A stretch of DNA of 64,000 nucleotides from Paenibacillus lactis (lineage in GTDB: Bacteria > Bacillota > Bacilli > Paenibacillales > Paenibacillaceae), in the NCBI RefSeq assembly GCF_017873605.1, contig NZ_JAGGKI010000023.1, positions 1 through 64,000 on the forward strand, given 5' to 3'. Shown piece after piece: positions 59,681 through 64,000 of the stretch (position 1 is the stretch's first letter; each line of letters starts with the position of its first letter). Made by a program: the position numbers and the translations under genes. The notes under the pieces were generated by a model that searched no databases, was not told where the DNA came from, and saw only the letters and a list, made by a program, of their open reading frames with translations.

Positions 59681-59796
59681 CTGACATAGTTCTTATCTTC
59701 TGGTATAATGGTCTCTGTTACGGGGGAACACGTACGGAATCATATAGAGAATACAACAAGGGAGGCCTTCCATTTCGGAAGGCCTCTTTTCCTTTT
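59681..59796 (+). ncRNA. Candidate short RNA (promoter, ~75-base transcript, terminator)
   Basis: CTGACA (59681-59686), a 17-base spacer and an extended -10 TGGTATAAT (59701-59709) form a strong promoter. Only about 45 bases after the predicted start (near 59716) lies a perfect 10-bp terminator (GAGGCCTTCC 59762-59771, GGAAGGCCTC 59777-59786, then TTTT). The 5' part can fold through TCTCT/AGAGA (59712-59716 with 59746-59750). The next plus-strand gene is more than 1 kb away. It could be a stand-alone sRNA or an orphan leader. Confidence 0.5.
59760..59796 (+). terminator. Terminator of the candidate short RNA
   Basis: GAGGCCTTCC and GGAAGGCCTC pair perfectly around ATTTC, followed by TTTTCCTTTTT. 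Confidence 0.9.
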
Positions 59797-59862
59797 TAAG
59801 TCGGCAGGGTGCCGTTCAGGGACTGGAAGCCCGTATGGATCCGTAATGGAGCATGTGCTTGT

Positions 59863-60777
59863 TCACTTGTTTAAAATAGGTATTTCTCCAAGCAAATTTT
59901 TCAAATATATGGCGTCCCACGGCATATGCTCCGTTATACCTAGTCCTACGACATCCGTTTCCTCAGATAGCTCTTTCAATAGTTTAAGCAGTTGAGGCAG
60001 TTGCATGGTTCCGGCAGGAGACAGATCAAAGGGATCTTCAGGATTTGCGAATAATAGAGAACGAAATGCTTTTGGATCAAGCACGTCTAGATCAAGATGA
60101 ATCGCCAGGTGCTTAATGCCGTGCTCTTTGATCCATTTTTTGATCGGTTCCGTACTGTTCGCTAACTCTTCAGAACTGGCCGTTCGAATACCTAATCGTT
60201 GGATGACCTCTGTATCTGCTTCTGCAGTAGTTATTCCCAGTCTTTGAAATGCCTCTGAAATCACTTCCGCTTCTTGCTCTGTAGGCGCCGCTAATCCGGC
60301 GATAAAGACATGATCAGGCTTTAGCGGGACTTTTACATGTTGTGCGAAATCCTTATCTCCTTCTCCCAAAAGATTTCCGAGCGGCAGCGCATGTCCGTTA
60401 TCGTACCCGACGTAATTAACCAAATCAGAGTGAGCATCGATCCAAATTAAACCTAATTCGCCGCCATATCGTTCGTTTAAATAGGCAAACGGGGCTTGTT
60501 CCACTAAACAGTCGCCGCCAAACATGACAATGCGATCCGGTTTATGAGCATCAATGAGATGCTGTGCGGATTTTAATTGTTCGAGCAGCTGGGTTCTTCC
60601 ATGCATGCCGTTCTCCTTCTCAAGCGGAGTTCCATCATATGCTTGAACAGGCACATGAATAAGGGGCTGGTCATTGTCGGGAGCCAGCCAGGCAAGCAGC
60701 TCTGCTCCAAAAGAGTAGTTAGGGTTATTGCCTCCTTGCCATTGCGGCATTAACAGACGAATGGTTTTTTGAGTCAT
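59863..60777 (-). CDS. Arginase/agmatinase-family ureohydrolase-like protein
   Basis: A 304-residue protein on the minus strand with the manganese-binding motifs of the ureohydrolase fold: GGDC at 87-90, DAHSD at 114-118 and DLDVLD at 229-234. The first motif has Cys where arginases have the metal-ligand His (GGDH), so the metal site differs from true arginase and the reaction may too. Lengths of about 300 are usual for the family. It is divergent from an HxlR-type regulator gene with only 105 bases between starts, which suggests direct control by that regulator. The ribosome binding site is AAAGGAG. Confidence 0.85.
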   Translation of the reverse strand: MTQKTIRLLMPQWQGGNNPNYSFGAELLAWLAPDNDQPLIHVPVQAYDGTPLEKENGMHGRTQLLEQLKSAQHLIDAHKPDRIVMFGGDCLVEQAPFAYLNERYGGELGLIWIDAHSDLVNYVGYDNGHALPLGNLLGEGDKDFAQHVKVPLKPDHVFIAGLAAPTEQEAEVISEAFQRLGITTAEADTEVIQRLGIRTASSEELANSTEPIKKWIKEHGIKHLAIHLDLDVLDPKAFRSLLFANPEDPFDLSPAGTMQLPQLLKLLKELSEETDVVGLGITEHMPWDAIYLKNLLGEIPILNK

Positions 60778-60790
60778 GTATTTATCTCCT

Positions 60791-60863
60791 TTACTTCAAA
60801 GTAAGGCAAGTATAAAATGAGCACAAATAAAAATGTAGTACGCACAAATATGATAGGTACTAC
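60791..60863. promoter_or_regulatory. Operator candidates between the divergent arginase-like and HxlR genes
   Basis: Two inverted repeats lie in the 105-base divergent region: TTACTT-CA-AAGTAA (60791-60804) and GTAGTAC (60835-60841) with GTACTAC (60857-60863). A minus-strand -10 box TATACT (60809-60814) for the arginase-like gene sits between them. Both have the look of DUF24/HxlR operators and are candidate sites for the regulator encoded at 60883. Confidence 0.55.
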
Positions 60864-60882
60864 CCGAAAGGATAGTGTGAAG

Positions 60883-61224
60883 ATGAGCATGGCTGAATAT
60901 AAAGGCAAGGTGAAGCATATTCAAGACACGCCATTTGGTTACACCTTGTCGGTGATTGGCGGCAAATGGAAAATGGTTATTATTTACCTTTTGGCAGAAA
61001 ACCAACCGGTCCGGTTCAATGATCTGAAAAGGCAAATAGGAGCGATTACTTATAAAACATTGAGCTCCCAGCTAAAGGAACTGGAGGCGGACGGGTTGGT
61101 GAACCGGAAGGAGTATCCTCAGGTTCCGCCTAAAGTCGAGTACAGTCTTACTGCTAAGGCGGAAACGCTATTACCGGTATTGGAAGGATTATGCGAGTGG
61201 GGAGAGAAGAATCGCAGCCATTGA
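60883..61224 (+). CDS. HxlR/DUF24-family winged-helix regulator
   Basis: A 113-residue MarR-like regulator. The core FGYTLSVIGGKWKMVIIYLL...RFNDLKRQIGAITYKTLSSQLKELEADGLVNRKEYPQVPPKVEYSLT matches the HxlR domain. Many redox-sensing members carry a Cys just before the VIGGKW segment (CPVE...); this protein has TPFG there, and its only Cys is near the C-terminus (GLCEWG), so thiol sensing by the usual route is unlikely. The ATG at 60883 follows AAAGGA at ten bases; an upstream in-frame ATG at 60817 lies inside the operator region. It probably controls the divergent arginase-like gene. Confidence 0.88.
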   Translation: MSMAEYKGKVKHIQDTPFGYTLSVIGGKWKMVIIYLLAENQPVRFNDLKRQIGAITYKTLSSQLKELEADGLVNRKEYPQVPPKVEYSLTAKAETLLPVLEGLCEWGEKNRSH

Positions 61225-61317
61225 ATCAAGGAGGCCTGCGAAGCCTCAAGAGAACGATAATCAGCGTACGGTACCGGATGCAGTAGGAGCCTGACCTTCC
61301 TCGAGTCCATTTCGCAC

Positions 61318-61372
61318 TTGAAATTCATGAAATCCATGGTATGATTTAATTAAAGAATCTTGAATTAAAGAT
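61318..61372 (+). promoter_or_regulatory. Promoter and MhqR-like box before the mhqD-like gene
   Basis: TTGAAA (61318-61323), a 16-base spacer and an extended -10 TGGTATGAT (61337-61345) form a promoter. ATCTTGAATTAAAGAT (61357-61372) lies just after the expected start point and agrees with the Bacillus MhqR box recalled as ATCTCGAATTCGAGAT at 13 of 16 positions. The gene that follows is a homologue of an MhqR target, which supports the call. Confidence 0.7.
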
Positions 61373-61438
61373 AATTAGTAAATGCTTTATGGGTATTCTA
61401 TGAAAATAAGCTGAATGGACCGAAAGGAGATTTGTCAT

Positions 61439-62068
61439 ATGGAGCATCAACATATTTATCGGAAGGGCACGTCCGCCGAGGCGCCGACCCTGCTGCTGCT
61501 GCACGGTACCGGGGGAAACGAGGAGGATTTGCTGCCGCTGGCCGAGATGGTGTCGCCGGCCTCGAACGTGCTGGGCGTCCGCGGGAATGTGCTGGAGAAC
61601 GGGATGCCGAGATTTTTCCGGCGTCTGGCCGAAGGCGTTTTTGATGTGGAGGATCTCGTAAAACGGACCCAGGAGCTGCATGCGTTTCTGGACTGGGCGG
61701 CGGAGAAGTATGAATTCGACCGCAGCCGGATCGTGGCCATCGGGTATTCCAATGGCGCGAATATCGCGGCCAGCCTGCTCTTCGACCGGGGGGATGCACT
61801 GCAAGGGGCAATCCTCCATCACCCGATGGTTCCGCTTCGCGATAAGACGCTGCCGGATTTGAGCGGCGTGCCGGTGTTCATTGCGGCAGGACGGCGCGAT
61901 CCGATCTGTCCTCCGCAGGAGACGGAGGATCTGAATGAGCTCCTGAGCGGAGCGGGCGCCGACGTGAAGCTGCACTGGGAGAACGGCGGCCATCAGCTGA
62001 GCCGGTCCGAGGTCGGCATGGCGTCCTCATGGTTTAAAGAGAAGTTCCTGCAAGGGGAGCAAAGGTAA
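61439..62068 (+). CDS. mhqD: Carboxylesterase/alpha-beta hydrolase MhqD-like
   Basis: A 209-residue alpha/beta hydrolase of the small carboxylesterase/phospholipase group. The oxyanion motif is LLLHGTGGNEEDL, the nucleophile Ser104 lies in GYSNG, and Asp154 (GRRDPICP) and His185 (NGGHQLS) complete the triad. The sequence follows Bacillus MhqD closely (LGVRGNVLENGMPRFFRRLAEGVFD). MhqD is induced by methylhydroquinone, catechols and diamide-like stress; its natural substrate is not known. The ATG at 61439 follows AAAGGAG. An MhqR-like box covers the promoter. The gene is single and ends at a strong terminator. Confidence 0.9.
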   Translation: MEHQHIYRKGTSAEAPTLLLLHGTGGNEEDLLPLAEMVSPASNVLGVRGNVLENGMPRFFRRLAEGVFDVEDLVKRTQELHAFLDWAAEKYEFDRSRIVAIGYSNGANIAASLLFDRGDALQGAILHHPMVPLRDKTLPDLSGVPVFIAAGRRDPICPPQETEDLNELLSGAGADVKLHWENGGHQLSRSEVGMASSWFKEKFLQGEQR

Positions 62069-62088
62069 AAATTAAAGGGAATCTGATC

Positions 62089-62122
62089 AAAATACCGTCA
62101 ATGCGTTGACGGTATTTTTTTT
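62089..62122 (+). terminator. Intrinsic terminator after the mhqD-like gene
   Basis: AATACCGTCAA (62091-62101) pairs with TTGACGGTATT (62106-62116) around TGCG, followed by a T run. Confidence 0.93.
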
Positions 62123-62159
62123 ATACTGAAACCATCCGAAACAATCGAGGTGGTCGGAC

Positions 62160-63131
62160 ATGGCACGCACAATGAAAAGCTCGCCTCCTCCGGGCCTGCA
62201 CGAGGCCGGCAACAACAGGGCCGGCACCAACAGGCGCAGGGGCTTCGGAAGGAGTCTCCGGCGGGGAGAGCAGCTATGGGGAATGGTTTTTATCAGTCCG
62301 ATGCTGATCGGCGTCATGATTCTGGTCCTGTTCCCGATTATCGCAACGCTGGTGCTCGGTTTTGCCGATTGGAATTTCGTGCAGGGCTGGGACGGCATCC
62401 GGTGGGTCGGACTGCAGAATTTCCGCAGTCTGCTCGAGGATGATATCTTCTTAAAGTCCATCCGAAACAACATGATCTTTCTGCTGACGGTCCCGATCTA
62501 TATGATCATCTCCATGGCGCTTGCGATCCTGATCGACCGGCATGTGTACATGAAGGGATACTTCAAGGTCGCTTACTTCATGCCGTACATTTCGAACATC
62601 GTCGCGGTTGCGGTCGTGTGGCAGGTGCTGTTCCAGCCTTCCTACGGTCCGATTAACGAGGTGCTGCGAAGTATCGGCATCGCGAGCCCGCCCAAATGGA
62701 TCGCCGATCCGAACTATGCGCTCGTCTCGATCATGATGATCTCGGTGTGGATCTCGATCGGGTTCAATCTGATTATCTACATTGCCGGCCTGCAATCCAT
62801 ACCGAAGGACCTGTACGAGGCTGCCGAGATTGACGGGGCGAATGGATGGACCAAATTCAGGCGGATTACGCTGCCGCTGTTGTCGCCGACATCCTTTTTC
62901 CTGCTGGTAACGGGAATCATCTCGACCTTCAAGGTGTTCGACATTATCGCTGTCATGACCCAGGGCGGGCCGATCGGATCGACGACGATGATGGTCTGGT
63001 ATTTGTACGACACGGCGTTTGTGAATTTGAAGGTTGGGTATGCATCGTCCATTGCGGCCGTGCTGTTCGGCTTCGTCATGCTGATCACGCTCGGGCAGTG
63101 GGCGGCCCAGAAGAAATGGGTCAACTACTAG
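62160..63131 (+). CDS. Sugar ABC transporter permease (MalF/UgpA-like)
   Basis: A 323-residue permease with a basic, Gly/Asn/Arg-rich N-terminus of about 40 residues and six membrane helices. The EAA loop is YEAAEIDGANGWTKFRRITLPLL. It is the first gene after a terminator, so the transport operon begins here with the permease rather than the binding protein, unlike the two other sugar importers in the window. The binding protein is probably encoded beyond the right end. The start follows GAGGTGG. The substrate is unknown. Confidence 0.9.
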   Translation: MARTMKSSPPPGLHEAGNNRAGTNRRRGFGRSLRRGEQLWGMVFISPMLIGVMILVLFPIIATLVLGFADWNFVQGWDGIRWVGLQNFRSLLEDDIFLKSIRNNMIFLLTVPIYMIISMALAILIDRHVYMKGYFKVAYFMPYISNIVAVAVVWQVLFQPSYGPINEVLRSIGIASPPKWIADPNYALVSIMMISVWISIGFNLIIYIAGLQSIPKDLYEAAEIDGANGWTKFRRITLPLLSPTSFFLLVTGIISTFKVFDIIAVMTQGGPIGSTTMMVWYLYDTAFVNLKVGYASSIAAVLFGFVMLITLGQWAAQKKWVNY

Positions 63132-63147
63132 AGAGGAGGAGGAAACC

Positions 63148-63987
63148 ATGCACACGCTACTTCGGGCCGACTGGCGCAAGGCGTTCGTGACGGCGGTCAT
63201 GTTCGCGGTCAGCATCCTGTTCCTGCTCCCTTTTGTCTGGATGCTCATCACTTCCTTCAAGGTGGAAAAGGACGTCTTCGTTTACCCGATCCAATGGATC
63301 CCGAGGGAATGGAACGCCATTGAAAATTACAAGGAGGTGTGGTTCGGCGATTACCCGTTCTACCTCTACTACTGGAATTCGATCAAGGTCAGCCTGCTGA
63401 CCACCGCGATTTCGGCGCTGGTGTCGGCGCTGGCGGCCTACGGCTTCTCGAAAATCCAGTTCGCCGCAGGAAAATGGCTGTTTCTGATCGTACTTTTCAC
63501 CTATATGATTCCGGGTCAGGCAATCCTCATTCCGCAGTTTATTTTGTACCGCAATATCGGTCTGTTCGATAACCATTTCGGCCTGATCGTGCTCGGCAGC
63601 TTTAGCGTGCTGGGAACGTTTATGCTGCGGCAATTTTTCATGGGCGTGCACCAGGAGTTTATCGAATCCGCGAAAATCGACGGAGGCAGCCATCCGCGCA
63701 TTTTCTGGTCGATCGCGCTGCCGCTGGTCAAGCCAGCCGTTGCAACCTACGCCATTCTCCGGTTTATCTGGACTTGGAACGACTATCAGAATCCGCTGAT
63801 TTTCCTGCGCACCGACGGGCTGTTCACCATTCCGCTGGCGATGCAGAAATTCACGTCATTAAGCGGCGAATTCTATTCCCTGATCATGGCCGCTGCGGTC
63901 TCGGCGATTTTTCCGCTGCTCATCGTGTTCATCATCGGGCAGAAGAGCGTCATTGAAGGCATTGCTTTAGGAGGCGTCAAGGGCTAA
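63148..63987 (+). CDS. Sugar ABC transporter permease (MalG/UgpE-like)
   Basis: A 279-residue partner permease, 16 bases after the previous gene, with a strong GAGAGGAGGAGG ribosome binding site. It has six helices and the EAA loop IESAKIDGGSHPRIFWSIALPLV. The last bases of the window after the stop (GGCCGAATCGGCC) look like the beginning of an intergenic hairpin of the kind seen in the other sugar operons. Confidence 0.9.
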   Translation: MHTLLRADWRKAFVTAVMFAVSILFLLPFVWMLITSFKVEKDVFVYPIQWIPREWNAIENYKEVWFGDYPFYLYYWNSIKVSLLTTAISALVSALAAYGFSKIQFAAGKWLFLIVLFTYMIPGQAILIPQFILYRNIGLFDNHFGLIVLGSFSVLGTFMLRQFFMGVHQEFIESAKIDGGSHPRIFWSIALPLVKPAVATYAILRFIWTWNDYQNPLIFLRTDGLFTIPLAMQKFTSLSGEFYSLIMAAAVSAIFPLLIVFIIGQKSVIEGIALGGVKG

Positions 63988-64000
63988 GGCCGAATCGGCC

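Larger units (their letters stand above)
59477..59862. other. Intergenic region: inverted-repeat element and short transcript
   Basis: No protein gene was accepted. It holds a 117-bp inverted-repeat element (59480-59596), then a promoter, a ~50-base potential RNA and a terminator (59681-59796). Confidence 0.65.

Overview
The window looks like a chromosomal segment of a Paenibacillus-type Firmicute. The evidence is Gram-positive lipoprotein signals (LAACGGG, SITACGGN), YesM/YesN- and BceRS-AB-type signalling, a Bacillus-order purine operon, strong AGGAGG ribosome binding sites, and a cyclodextrin glucanotransferase that closely resembles the 'Bacillus circulans'/Paenibacillus enzymes. Species cannot be fixed from the sequence alone. 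Many calls rest on remembered family resemblance, since no database search was possible.

Layout. 1-145: the 3' end of a 5S rRNA and its terminator, i.e. the end of an rrn operon. 522-3754: an SGNH hydrolase, a FabH-type ketoacyl-ACP synthase behind a FapR-like operator, and an orphan PhnD-like lipoprotein. 3993-12089: a sugar ABC importer without ATPase (binding protein, two permeases), followed by a three-gene sensory unit (YesM-type kinase, membrane-anchored binding protein, YesN-type regulator). 12544-16986: quinone/aromatic stress dioxygenase (MhqO-like), WYL regulator, SDR enzyme, GlsB-type membrane protein, acyl-ACP thioesterase. 17058-21689: a Bce-type antimicrobial-peptide sensing and detoxification module with a perfect palindromic operator before the transporter. 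21775-26420: metallo-hydrolase, topoisomerase III, small proteins, universal stress protein.

26631-41773 is the complete de novo purine operon purEKBCSQLFMNHD. It is controlled by paired PurBoxes and by a guanine-type riboswitch with a terminator. The operon is interrupted by unusual non-coding inserts: 7-bp tandem repeats before purM and 51-bp hairpin repeats before purH. 42267-46645 is a lantibiotic-immunity-like locus (response regulator, kinase, ABC ATPase, two permeases). Its ATPase gene carries a frameshift, and both its promoters carry pentamer arrays of 11-bp period. 47217-55972 is a maltodextrin/cyclodextrin unit: MdxEFG importer, chemoreceptor and secreted CGTase. It has MalR-like and cre-like sites, and a duplicated ~220-bp element lies between the chemoreceptor and the CGTase. 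56412-63987 holds a serine hydrolase, GNAT enzyme, PIG-L deacetylase, arginase-family protein with divergent HxlR regulator, MhqD-like esterase, and two permeases of a further sugar ABC transporter cut by the window end.

No phage, CRISPR array, complete insertion sequence or tRNA was seen. No wholly new multi-gene system is evident. The most interesting signals are regulatory arrays and repeat elements: the pentamer arrays of the immunity locus, a shared MhqR-like box at two distant genes, the 51-bp hairpin array in the purine operon, a hairpin-forming inverted-repeat element, and a candidate short RNA.
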